A DNA stretch of 64,000 bases from Manduca sexta. Lineage: Eukaryota; Arthropoda; Insecta; Lepidoptera; Sphingidae. Made by a program: the position numbers and the translations under genes. The notes below the pieces were generated by a model. That model ran no database searches and was not told the DNA's origin. It worked only from the letters and a program-made list of their open reading frames with translations. Shown piece by piece: positions 49,868 to 62,385 of the stretch. The stretch covers positions 11,243,826 to 11,307,825 of the forward strand of contig NC_051140.1 in NCBI RefSeq assembly GCF_014839805.1. The letters run 5' to 3'. Each line of letters starts with the position of its first letter. Positions within the stretch are counted from its first letter, which is position 1.

Positions 49868-52800
49868 ATTATATGATTTGTAAATAAAATAAATAAATAT
49901 TCGACAATAATAAATATGCTACTGAATGGGTACATTTATTAAATAACAATATTTCTTTTTTCATCTTTCAATATAGCTAAGATCATGATATCATATTTAC
50001 TACTAAATAAATAATCCTGTTAAATATTCGGGTGTATTTAAGATAAGAGATTGCCTTGTGCGATAAGACCGCCATTTGTACTTTTTTTCTATTATCTTGT
50101 TCAATGATCTATGTCTCTGGTGTACAAGAAAGTCTAAATAAATAAGATCAGATGTTACTAATCTATTTTCTGAACTATTTCTGTATTGCTTTCGAAAGTG
50201 CCGACAATGTAAATTTCGGCATTTTGTGTGCAATATTTCTAACATTTCAGTAAAGAAATTTACGAGTCCGACTTCCCCAAAAATGTTTGTCTGGTGATTT
50301 GTCTACAAAGTTTTGTAAATAATGAACACGCGGAAACTTTTCCACTTTATTTTAGAAATGTGGTCTATGAAAAGTAATCACTTAGAACGGCTATTTTCAA
50401 CGCTATACTAAGATAGGGCGTATATCATTGAAATCACTCTTTTGAGGAGACTGGGGAAATTTATAGCAAGAAAATTTACAATGTACCAAGAAATGATATC
50501 GTGTTTCATATATTTTTCATTAAACGTAAATATTTAGAGTCCAGTATTTTCCTTTTAAAACAAAATAAAATACTTTATTTATCACGTAGGTGAACAAAGT
50601 TTCACGTATGATACTTTAAAACAATGTATAAGAATAATTATTATCATTTCTAAATAACAATTAAAATTACTTATAACTATGAACATTTTAAATTAGGGAT
50701 AAACATTTATAAAGAATACAAGGAACAAACCAAAGTAGCTAGCTCGGACTGGTAAGTGGGGGAAAATAAAAGGATAACGCGTCGCGATCATCACCGGCGA
50801 GAATATGAGCCCTAGCCTAGCTAACCTACCAGCCTTTCACTAGCTACGTAAGGGATAACTACCCGAAGAAGAAAGGCAGAGAGAAACTCCGGGTTTACTT
50901 TTTTGTAATTAATCCCTTGCAAAAGCTTAGCCATTGTAAATAATTCTTTATGATAAGTCATCTGCTTCCACAAAAAAATAAGTACACGAGCCCTAGACAA
51001 AGCGATCTTTCCGCCAACCAAACTGAAGATGTAATTATAACAGCCGATTAATTAAAAACTGCTTAGTTTCAGTGTCGACACAGATATTGACTTAAAATGT
51101 TATATTTAAAAAGCAAACTTTGGAAGTTTCTAGACTGAATATTGAACCATTTTTATCTAAATGTAATCATCATTTATTGCATGTAGACGTACACCATTAA
51201 GTTAAAGACCATTAACATACAAGAGTGTGCATGTTGATAGGTAATTTGATAGCATTCTTATATGGCTTAAAATTTTTAAAATATTGACCTAAATTTTATC
51301 TGCCGTTCACTTTATTCTAACATTATTTTTACGTAGATACTTTGGATTTCTTAGACCAGTTATTCAAATCACATTGTAAATATGTGTACTGAAGACTAAA
51401 ACACATGTCGAAACATATTTTACCATTTATTTTTTATTAAAATACACATCGTTGACCCCATTTTATTAAAACACGTGTTTTATGTTAATTAATCCAAAGA
51501 TGGAATGAAACTGTGTATTAGAAAATCGATAAAGTATAGCTGTTTTACGAAGGGAAATTACGTGGCTCAAGTTTTCTATGGCGTGTCACAAAATGCCCGT
51601 GCTAATAGCTTGCAATATGCAACGAACAAAAAACTAACAGGTATTTAATTTTTTGATACGAAAATATTGTGGAAACAAAAGCGTTCGTGAGTTTATAATG
51701 GGCAATGCAGCAAGGTTAGGTGGCTGATTCAAAAAGCGCGTGCCACAGATCTGATACCGCGTGAACGAATCAAAGGGGCGGTACTCCGCACATGTTGCCC
51801 TCCATTAGCCCGCTACAATTACACTACAACATAATTTTTGTTTCCATCAAAGAAATGGAATGTCGGAAATGAAAAATAAATCAAATTAAGACTGTTCGGG
51901 TAAGGAGAAAAGAAATAGTTCTTGCGTATGCGTAACCGATTGTATTATTGTATTGAATTATCTTGCGATAAAATAATGGGGTGAAGGAATTTAAACGATT
52001 CTCAGTGTTTATATTATGTACATTTTTAGGTTAGTCTTTTTACATTTTTTTTGTGTTACTAGAATAAAATCATGAAGTTATAATGAGGCTACAGGGTTCT
52101 TTTTCGTTTTAGTTTTTACAGCGAGACTTGCTCACTGCTGAACTGTGAAGTTCAGTTCAGTTTTCCAGGTTTAATAATAAAAATACTTGGTGAGTTTAAG
52201 ATTAAATAATTTGAGTAGCTCAAGATTTAAATTTATGGACGATATGCGCGCTCTTAGTATTTCATGTTTACTTTAACAGAGCTATTCTATGCCTCAAAGA
52301 GAAATGAGGCGGCACCACACGGCCTATACTCAGCAATGGATTAAAACATAGGCCGATGTTGATGATAATGACACCAGGTTTCTTGCCAATCAAAGTGGGA
52401 GAGCAACTACCAAAGCGGACCTGTGATAATTTTTTATGGTGCATATTTATTACTTATTTACCTATCTTGTCATAAAAATACTTATATATAACCAATATGA
52501 ATTGTTCTTTAAGGAATGCTAATGGGTTCCGCGGCGTTTTAGCAAACGTGCAAATATAGCAATTTTTTGAGATTCTGTTCAGTTTTAGCCAAAGCTACCC
52601 AGCAGGGAACATACCCTTAAATATTCCCACAAAATTGAAGAGGACCTCGACATATTTTGATACTTATAAAGCGAGCTTTAGGATACGCTGGACAAAATCT
52701 AACATTTTCAGTAAAAACCATTGTTCACAATATCTTACGAAAGTGAATTTTTAAGTTTATGGCACATTAAGAAAATATAATAATGCATTTAGTTTAGTTA

Positions 52801-54360
52801 TAGCCCTTATTCCGTATATAGGCAATAGCCGCCACGCGATCTTTCAGCTCGTTATAGAACACATAAAAAGGCAAATTTCATTACGGTAATAATACGAGGG
52901 CTGTGTATTGTAAGAATCATTAATTTATCAGTGCATTAGCGTGGGTGGCGTGTTCGATAATGCCTTGCACATTTGATGAATTGCTGTTGGAGCGAAGGAC
53001 GTCAACCCTGTCTAAGCTTGCCTTCCTTTTTTCACCGAGTAATAAAAGAAATTTGCAAACAAAAATTATCTTTCACGTCATTTCTTGTCATTTAATAAAG
53101 TTGTTTATGAATTTTGACAGTAATAAATGGCAACTAAATACCTACAAATAGTATTAAATAGTGGTTCTACCAATTTCACTACTAACTTTTTAAAACAATA
53201 GCCTTGAAAGTTTACAATCGGTAATAGAATGATATTAATTGTCGACCATAAAAAAACAATAAGGCCATTGCTTGTGCCATAATAAGTTTTAATTGTACGT
53301 GTACGATAAGGGTAGTAGATGTGCACAAATTATACCAGTAAATTCTATGTCCATTTGCATGAGAACTGAGCGAGCAATGCACGTCTCGGTTTGCAGCGGG
53401 CCTTAATGGCCGAACTATTTAAATGTTTTGCTCGGGTATTATTATTCAATTCCGTAAAACACCAGCGGTGCCTTTAAAAATTATGACATTGAGGTTGAAA
53501 CCGTCCATTCGTAACAAATGGTGCGCGAGATCGTATCTTTTTCCTTTAATGTAGAATTCGATCTCTAGAAAAAAATGGTGTCTATTTTAGTGGATATCAT
53601 ATATAGTTTGGGTCTTTGTTGTGCACGGTACTATCAGTGCCAGCTGCTTAAGTGATTGATTTTCGTTTGGCGGTACCTTCAGTGCGGTGGTACCATTTAC
53701 TTCTTACATTCACCCGTTTGTACACCCCACTATGATGTATTACAACAATAAATTAAACTAACAAGATGTGGTTACACAGTTAGTCATATTTTGTTATAAT
53801 ATTCATGCAATCTTTCATCGAAGACTCCATTCTTTGCACTATAAGTAATTGAGACCAGATTATTTTTTAATTTAATTTGAACTGTTAAAGGATTAACCGG
53901 AAGACTAGGTCGAGCAATGAAACGACAACTCTATAATCAGACGTATATTCTTTGATTGGCGCGACGGTACGGGCCATTGAACTTGTTACAAAATTGCCCT
54001 TAATGTGTAACAATTAAAATACTTACATTAACATTCTATTAGCAAAGTGCCAATATGAATCCAAAATGTACCTCTGCGTGGATACTTAGAATTAATCTTT
54101 TTAATAATTTCATTTCAAATAACTCTGCTGCCTTTGATAATAACAGCAAATGTAATCCAAAACGACTGCCGAAGGGCTGGCGTACGTCCGTAGCTGGCAT
54201 CATTCTATTGATATGTAAAACAGCGCGGTAAACGCGTTATCTACCGGCCCTTTTGAGGTAACTGCAATTCGGTAAAGTTGAACATTGATATGGGCCATGG
54301 CCATTCCATGCCCGTGTTTTATTAAATTGCTCCTCACCTCGTGCATGAAATAAATGAATA

Positions 54361-54562
54361 ACGGTGAAAGAAAACATCGTGAGGAAACCTGCATACCTGA
54401 GAAGTTCTCTTTAGGAACATTGAGGGTGTGTAGTCTACCAACCCGCACTAGGCACTAGGCCAGCATGGTGGACTAAGGTTCAATCTCTCTCAGTAGAAGA
54501 GGATGCCCGTGCCCAGCAGTGGGACAGTACATAATACAGGGCTGATATAATTATTTATTCCT
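54361..54562 (+). mobile_element. SINE family 1, 5'-truncated
   Basis: 'acggtgaaagaaaacatcgt' to 'cagggctgatataattattt'. A duplicated 'ggcactaggc' is present. Confidence 0.75.
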
Positions 54563-54994
54563 ATACATGCATGAACGGTGATTCAATTCTAAATTAATTA
54601 TTATAGTGAACGCCTATAGAAGGCGTTGCTAATTTGAACTTCATTGCCAGGATTTAGAGTCACACAGAAATTATTCATTAGGGGAAAAACAGGTAACCAA
54701 TTCCATCGATATCAGATTTAATCTTTTTTATGCGTGAAACCCTAAATATTTTCTAAATGAAAGAATGTATAGGTTATAGTTTGAATGGTTCATGTCTCAC
54801 TAACATCAGAATTTTTTACTTATTTAATACAGATATAAACTAAATATATCTCAATGTCTACCCATTTTCAATGATTACTTTTATTTTATTTATCTTTATC
54901 AACAGGTTCAAGGGAATTATTTTTATTAGATATTATGTGTCTATCCTATCATCCTTTGAATTCGACGTACGAATTAACTCTAAACTAAACCAAT

Positions 54995-55260
54995 TAATTA
55001 ATAGTGTAATAACTTGTTGTAATAAAAAAAATATTTTGGACATGTAGCGCGACGGAAACCTGACATCTTGGAGCAGTTGCTGACCGGTAAGCTCGAAGAC
55101 AACGACCAAGAGGGCGTAATCCGAAGCGCTGGTCGGAGCAGGTCGCCAACTCCCTAAATATGCCAATGAGCGTAGCGGTGCACCAAGCTGAAGATCGTGC
55201 CTCGTGGAGAAGATTATTGTATGACCTTGAACAGGATCATGATCAGTAATAAGGGGCCGA
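54995..55260 (+). pseudogene. Decayed LINE 3' fragment (C-terminal RT polyprotein)
   Basis: The plus strand shows FGHVARRKPDILEQLLTGKL, then (after frame change) RWSEQVANSLNMPMSVAVHQ and AEDRASWRRLLYDLEQDHDQ before stops. This is the same LINE domain as at 12,385 but a different family. Broken by frameshifts. Confidence 0.68.
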
Positions 55261-55830
55261 CTGAAGAGAGAGAGAATAACTTATTCCTTGATAACACTGC
55301 TAGTAGAGATTTCCATGGCACTTCTAGTTTTTCATACTCTGTGCTAAAGGCGTGGACGTCAGAAGCATTGTTCTCCTTCCAATGTACGATCCTATTGTAC
55401 GCGTGTTACACTAATCCTCATAAATTACATTCTGATTAAATTTTATTGTTGTAGGCCTTAGTGCTTATTGTTGAAGCATGAGCATTGTAATAAATCCGAT
55501 AAACAAAATGTGCAAATTAGAATAATTTAACAATATTTTATTATTGTTTATCGTAATCTATTTATCAAAGTAATATATATTTTTGTACTGGACTTTTTAC
55601 AACAATATTTTTTAGATCTGAAATATTTAACAACTAGTAAAAGCAATGACATTTAAGTAGAGAAAATTCCCTTATAAAGTTCATAAGCAATAATTAGTTA
55701 TCGCGACTTTGTAATATTAATCTTTTATTTCCTATACACAATTATGGTTTAAGTCAATAGTATGTTTTATAAATCATGATTGTGATTTTTGTACCAAACC
55801 GACAAGGATTAATTATTTGTATGAAAACAC

Positions 55831-56030
55831 TTCCCGCATCTTGAGGAAATTTACATATCTAAAAAGTTCTCTAAAATTATTTCGTAAGTACCGAAGTTTG
55901 AAAGTAAGTAAAGTGAAATTTGTTAATCCGCACTAGACCGGTGTGGTAGATTAAGACCTAAACTCTCTTGGAGAGGAGGTCCGTGCCCCGCAGTAGGATA
56001 GTATATAATAGAGTTGCTGATATTATTATT
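55831..56030 (+). mobile_element. SINE family 1, strongly diverged
   Basis: Ordered short matches: 'catctaaaaagttctct' region, 'aatccgcactagaccggtgt', 'gaggaggtccgtgccccgca' and the 'gctgatattattatt' tail. Confidence 0.6.
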
Positions 56031-56239
56031 ACCTACTAAATATAGATCAGCTTTTACGTCAAATGAAATAACTAATCGGTATTTCACGTAGGTTATCCAA
56101 TTAGTTGAACAATTATTTAATATTTAAACGAAATATAATTGGGTCACCGTAGTTACTCATAGCGAGAATATCTGTTAACAGAATCCATTCTCAGCATTGT
56201 GTAATATTGAAGTACAAAGTATAAATAATAAAATAATAT

Positions 56240-56553
56240 TAGCGCTGTATTATTCACTGTCCCACTGTTGGGCACGGGTCTCCCCCTACTACTTAGAGGG
56301 ATTAGACCTTAGTCCACCACGCTGGCCTTGTGCGGATTGGGAGACTCACCCACCCTTGAAATCCCTATAGAGAACTTCTCAGGTATGCAGGTTTCCTCAC
56401 GATGTTTTCCTTCACCGTGAAAGCAAGCGATAATTCACAAAGAATACACATATAATATTAGAAAAGTCAGAGGTGTGTGCCCTTAGCTTTCGAACCTGCG
56501 GACATTCGTCTCGGCAGCCAGTTCCACAACCAACTAGGCTATCGCCACTTTAA
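56240..56553 (-). mobile_element. SINE family 1, near full length
   Basis: On the minus strand from 'gtggcgatagcctagttggt' to 'acagtgaataatacagcgct'. Includes the B-box-like 'ggttcgaaagctaagggcac'. Confidence 0.8.
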
Positions 56554-57060
56554 AAAGTATGATTTATAAAAATCGTGGATTGACCTTTGATATGCTTACC
56601 GCTCTATTTAATTAAACAAAAATAATCAGACTCATGTAGTCACCAAAATTCTTTCATATCACAAGCTGAACACAAATTCTGTTGAATTGGCCTGAACCAT
56701 AGAACAATTATTGGTAACACGCATGAATAGTGCGCGCTTTGCTCGATTGATGTGTGTTCGAATCCGGGTCACCAGTGACGTCGTTTATTGGCTAAAATCT
56801 AATTTCACCATGCTTCAAAGACCCCGATGAGCCTCGGTTCCAATTGTTATTAAATGTCATCAGTGTGACGAACTTACGGAATTGAAAATGTTTATGTAAA
56901 CAGGCTCTTGGCTTAGCGTGGGTCTTAAATAAGATACCGCTAAAGTCGGTGAGATTATAGCGATATAATAATAAAGCTATGTCCACATTCTACATTTTCT
57001 TAAAGTAGCCTACGCATCGAAGTTATATTGCTGGTTAACCTTTGAAGGATCGATCTTGTC

Positions 57061-57106
57061 ACGCTAATACGTTCGAATTTTTTATTAAACGCGAACGTAT
57101 TAGCGT
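57061..57106. repeat. Perfect 15-bp inverted repeat
   Basis: acgctaatacgttcg (57061-57075) and its exact inverse (57092-57106) around a 16-nt T/A-rich loop. Isolated hairpin, function unknown. Confidence 0.75.
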
Positions 57107-58689
57107 TTGCAAATTTTTTAATGTTTCAGCTCAAACAGAAGTAATCCTTACTATTGGATTTGAATAATAGAATTTTACCCATTATTCCAATAACTACAAT
57201 CTTAATCAACATTGAACTGTCCAGGTAATTTATTTTCCAATGTTCCATAAACCAAATAGAAAAAAAGTAAGAAACATATTACACAGTAAAATACATTACT
57301 CAATAAACTTAATTAAAACCTGAACCATGTAATGTAGAAAATGTTTTCACAAAGACGTCGACCTTTACAGAATACGAACTCGCCTTACCCAAGGAATCAT
57401 TGATGTAAATTATAGAAGATCAAAAGATATTATTATCGCGTAGACAGAGAAAATTTTAATACAACCAAGTCCCGAGGGAGCAGGAGGCGCGGGTCGGTAC
57501 ATCCGAACATAATACGCAGCGAGATCGTTCCACCTAATATTATTATTATGTGGTCTATTATCGCTGATGGTTGTATCTTATCATTATTGAGTTTTTCACG
57601 GCCGATGTAAGGGATATATTAGGTATACAACTGATTTTATCCCGAGAATTTTCAATACTATCCTTAGATATAAGGGTTTTGGTGTATTTAGCCGCAGCAT
57701 TGATATCCAGTATGACTACACACTTTGTCAAAATTAACAGCAATGGACGTTTGTAATCCCTTTTTAACCAAAAGCACTGACCGGGATTAGAAATTAGTAT
57801 TTTTAAGCAATTTTCATACGAAACGTAATTAGGAAAATACCATTAGTTACAACTTGTATTAACGCTACTTAAGGGCAACAACTCATGGCAATCAATCTTC
57901 AGTAAAACATAAAAAAACCTAATTACAAAATTGAACAAATCAAATATTTATTATTCTCAACATTTGTTTCGTATTCGTTTTTTGTTATACGGTCTATCTT
58001 ATCTGGGACATCAGCACATTACAAATATACAAGGACTGGTAATTTATATGGTTCGAGTAAATTTGGATAGAATATAAACAATTTGATATTCGTTCGAACA
58101 GCGTAATGTCACATAACGCACTGGATAAAGGACATTGATGAATGGAACGAGGAAAATAACAAACCGAGATCGTAAAAACAGGCCGTAATGGCCAAAAAAA
58201 GTAGTTAAGCCAAACAATGCATCACCGATACGTGGTAGGTCAGAAGTCACATTAATAGAGAAGCGTGGGTGTTAGTCGATTATTATTAGATTAATACGGA
58301 AACTACGAAGTGAAACCGTAATTGGATCTCCATTTGGCAACAGCTGGCGCGTAACCGATGTGACGCTAGGCAATGATGACTGCTCTAAATACTACGTTAG
58401 GCAGATGCTATAGCAGTATGGCTTGGAGATACGATTTGTAATTCTAAATCTCTTATCGAGTGATTAATATATACGAGGGATTTGTGATTTCAAGTCTGTG
58501 TTTTAAAGAAAGAGGACTAGATTTTGGAACCTGTCGCGATTAAATATAATAATTAATGAATCCTTCCTAGCCGAATTTCGGCTTCGTCGGCCAATCTCAA
58601 CGGAGACCAGCCATGTACGGACATATAGTGTACAAGTGTGTGCGCAATACACCGGTGCACTCTTTGTTCCTTCATCTATCATTTATCTC

Positions 58690-58940
58690 TTAGTCTAAAC
58701 TGACATGACCGGAGAGATATGAGGCCTAGGACCAACAGCTGTACGTCCTTTACGGGGTTATCACAACGCCAACTTCCTGACTCCGAGTTGCGATTGAGTA
58801 ATTTTAAGATGGAAACACCCAGACGGAAGTATTTTTGATCCGACTCGGAATTTGAACCCAGGACCTCAGCACCGTAGATGCCTACGAAGACGAATTTGTA
58901 CAGCGTATGCATTATAACTACGCTACCGAAGCAATCAAGA
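58690..58940 (-). mobile_element. SINE family 2b copy
   Basis: Mirrors the 11,870 copy: 'cttcggtagcgtagttataa' head, 'ggttcaaattccgagtcgg' B-box, 'ctgggtgtttccatcttaaa' body. Confidence 0.65.
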
Positions 58941-59734
58941 TAAAATTTGTATATAGTTTACGGTGTAACATATGGCAAATTATTATACACTTGGTGAAGA
59001 GGTTGTGCTGGCTGCAATTCTGCATATCCTTTTGGGTATAAAGGCGTGATGAGTGTCTGTACTACTGACATATATTACGAATACGTACTACAAATCCACA
59101 TAACCTACTTCAGAATAGAATCTAAAGACATAAAGGGAGTGTACTGCATAAAATCACCATTATAGCAAACAGTGGTACTTTACGATATCGAATGAATCTC
59201 TGTATAAGCAAATCGAATTCAATTTGTCACTGAAATAAGGTTGAAATTCTATTTTTGAATTTACGAAACATACCAATAAGAAAAACGAATTGTAGACTAT
59301 GTTAAATGGATAATTTGATTTTTTTTTTGTCTATTGTCATTATTCTTTTTACAATACTATTGATTCTACTAATATAGGTAGTACAAACAAAAGAAGGTTA
59401 ATAGAGAACAAATATTTTCAAGAGTTATCATAACTTTATTTATTTCTTATTTTAAAAATACCTGACTATAAACGGAACAGTCATAAAAAATTTAGAAACC
59501 ATTCGAAAAAACACGACTGTAGCATAAATGATTTAACTTCAGTTGCGAAGTTTGGACTAAAGATGATTTCATTAAAATGTAACAGAAAAGCAAATAACTT
59601 TCGAACCGCGCAATATTGGCAACAAACACAGGAAGTAAATTAATACATACTCACTAACAATCAACCGTTAGTGCATCGATTATTATGTTGCACGTACAAA
59701 ATAAATTTTATTATTTACAATTTTTTTCTGCGTC

Positions 59735-59925
59735 TTCGCCCGCGTGAAATAGTTCTTCCGAGATAAATATTTTCCAGGATAGAAAGTAGCCTATAGCACT
59801 CAGAAGTAATGTAACTTTCTGTTAGTGAAAAAAAGATATTATAATCGGTTTAGTAGCTCCTCAGATTAATGCGTTTAAACTAACAAACTATTTAGCTTTA
59901 TATATTAGTACAGATAATTATCTTT
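59735..59925 (+). mobile_element. RTE-like 3' fragment
   Basis: 'cgtcttcgcccgcgtgaaat', 'ccaggatagaaagtagccta' and 'tatattagtacagat' match the 29,945 fragment. Confidence 0.6.
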
Positions 59926-60184
59926 CCTTATAGTATTGATGATAGGCTCACGCCCTATCCCATTGTGGGACGGAACAGAGATAGCAAAAAGTGAGTGCAC
60001 TAATTGCAAATGTGCCTACCCCTTCAGCGATGTGATGTGTATGTAATGTTAGATACTGGCAACGTTACTTGGACTTACACTATATTTTTATTTTCGAATT
60101 TGATTTAATGCTCATGCAAAACTGCTCGAGTTTCATAATAAAATGATGAGAAACTAATACCCACAATTCATGTTTGTTTTAAAA

Positions 60185-60425
60185 CGATATATTTTAAATC
60201 CGCCCGGAGAGCGACCACCGTACACAAGGTGTCAAAACCCGCCATAGTGGCCCACTAAGTGTGTCGCGTTCCGGGACCAGCCTATGTATTTCCGGGTCCA
60301 ATAGGCCGGCATTATTGTGTCGACTGTCGAGGGCTCATCATCTTCAGTCGATATTCTATTGGCTCCCCTCCACTTACCATTAGATTCAGTGGAGCCACTT
60401 TTTTGTGTCCGCATAAAAATATATA
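60185..60425 (+). mobile_element. Dispersed element family 3, best-preserved copy
   Basis: 'cgcccggagagcgaccaccg', 'catagtggcccactaagtgt', 'ataggccggcattattgtgt' and 'ccacttaccattagattcag'. An overlapping 60-codon ORF on the minus strand is not conserved between copies. Confidence 0.65.
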
Positions 60426-61164
60426 TAAAAAGATTATTATAAAATTATTAAGTACATCGAGGCCCAACATTGTATGAAAGAGTATGAGTCTCTTTAAACT
60501 TTACATTTTATTCAAACAAACATTTAGTAGATTAAAAGTATAACTAACGTAATTTTTAAATGCTCATGATTTTAAAAAATAACTAGGGCCAGGTTAATCA
60601 AAATAACTATGTGGAATGTGTACATAATATCTGGGTTTCTGGACGTTATAAACTTCTATTATATTACATAGTCTTGAATATGTTTTCTGTCTGCAAGGGT
60701 CCTATCGCCTCCGGACAAGTTCCCTCTTTGATATATTTTAGATGAAAAATTTTCCTTTGGGCTTTCTATTTAGAGTTACATAATTACATTATATAATGAA
60801 ACAATGAAAGCCACGATATTGTTTTTATATTGATTTATTTATGGTTGGAATAAAGATGTCATTGAATTTTTAATAAAAATCTGGCAAAATATTTTCTATT
60901 GTTCACATTAACTACATATTATAATGGTAAGTACTAATCGTTTCAGTATTGAAATGTTATGTTGACCGTTATGATCGTCTCGTTAATTTTAATGGCAACA
61001 TACTTAAGCTGTGGAACACATAAGATGTGGTTGCGATTCTTGGATCGAACAATCTGAACGTATGTTGTTGTATCTAAGATAATTCGCGAGGCTATTCGAA
61101 TTTAAAAACATCCGGATTTCAATAGAGAAGATGGTTGGAAGCTTGCACAAGGCTGGGAACCTGT

Positions 61165-61450
61165 TCTACGTTTAATTAAATCGGAACCCAAAAGACCGGC
61201 TGCCAGACTTCAAGACATTATAAGCTCATTCTGCGTCAATCAAATCGTAACAGCTAAAATTTAAAAAGAGAATGTATAATTTTACAATGTAGGTAAATAA
61301 TGTAACTTTGTCTTTTCGGATGATCAACACCTCCGTCCGCCCCGTGACCACTAAGGATGCAAAGTCTTCGAAACATTGGGAGAAAATCATAATATAAAAT
61401 ACGATAAAATCCGTAAAATAGTTTTATTTCAAAATAACGTATGTTTACTA
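61165..61450. mobile_element. Dispersed element family 4 copy
   Basis: 'taattttacaatgtaggtaa', 'ttcggatgatcaacacctcc' and 'gataaaatccgtaaaatagt' align with 11,205-11,480. Confidence 0.55.
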
Positions 61451-62219
61451 TGTGAAAGAATATACTATGTGGAAAGTAATAATTTGTGATTAATATTAAA
61501 TGGAACAAAATTTATAATCTCGGGCATAGTAATTGTACTATAGAATATGACAAACACAGAAACCTGTTACAATTTAAAGGTTAAATAATAAAAAAATAAT
61601 ATTATATTGGAACAATGAAATTCAATAAACAAAAATCTTAGTGAAACAGTTTTAAGATTTTCGTACAAGAAGCTAATTGAATGTTATCTGAAATGTTGCC
61701 ATTTTCGTTGTGAAACAAGGAAAAACTTCGCGAGGATCTTGCTACTTTTATTATTACGAAAGTTTTACTTGACAGGTCTTACAACAAAGTGGAGGAATAA
61801 TCACAAGATGACATTTATGTTTTTCTTTGAAGAGCCAAATAAGAAAATCGTTACATGTTCCAATGAATAAATAAACATCTTTAGCTATTATTTGTTGGAT
61901 ATTCAAAGTATTTCCAAACTGAAATAAATATCATTCTGACAGTAGACATAATTTGAAGTGTTTTATTTTCATATCGGTAATGAGATATTGATTTTGATTA
62001 CTAACCAACCCCAACTAATCTTCGACTGTTCTCAAGCCTTCATTCAACTTAGTCGTGCAATTTAAATTTTAACTTTTATCTTGAATTACATTAAAATGTT
62101 GCCAACACTTTTAAGCAGGATATGAAATTTTGCAGTGCGATAAATCTAGAGAATTTTTCATATTATAGTGAGCGGTGTAGTATAATAAACACAATATATC
62201 TTTCTTACCCATTACGAGA

Positions 62220-62385
62220 TTAAGACTTACCTTTCATAGAAGTATTTGCCGCTGAAGTATTTCAAGCAGGCGAAGCCGCGAGCAAAACCAAGTAAGTAAT
62301 ATTTATACACGATCTGTCAGAATAATAATGATCTTCCCACTCTTGATCATGGGTCTCTTCTACTACTGAGAAGGTTAAGGCTTAG
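62220..62385. mobile_element. RTE-like tail plus SINE family 1 tail fragment
   Basis: 'caggcgaagccgcgagcaaa' (62,268-62,288) is the RTE-type tail phrase; 'tctcttctactactgagaag' from about 62,320 is the inverted tail of SINE family 1. Confidence 0.5.

Noticed and set aside
52945..53151. 68-codon ORF MACSIMPCTFDELLLERR…
   Set aside because: No flanking splice logic, signal peptide or recognisable domain; isolated in gene-poor DNA.
54933..55439. ORFs on both strands around 55 kb
   Set aside because: The coding similarity here is to the broken LINE tail at 54,995-55,260; the listed frames do not extend it.
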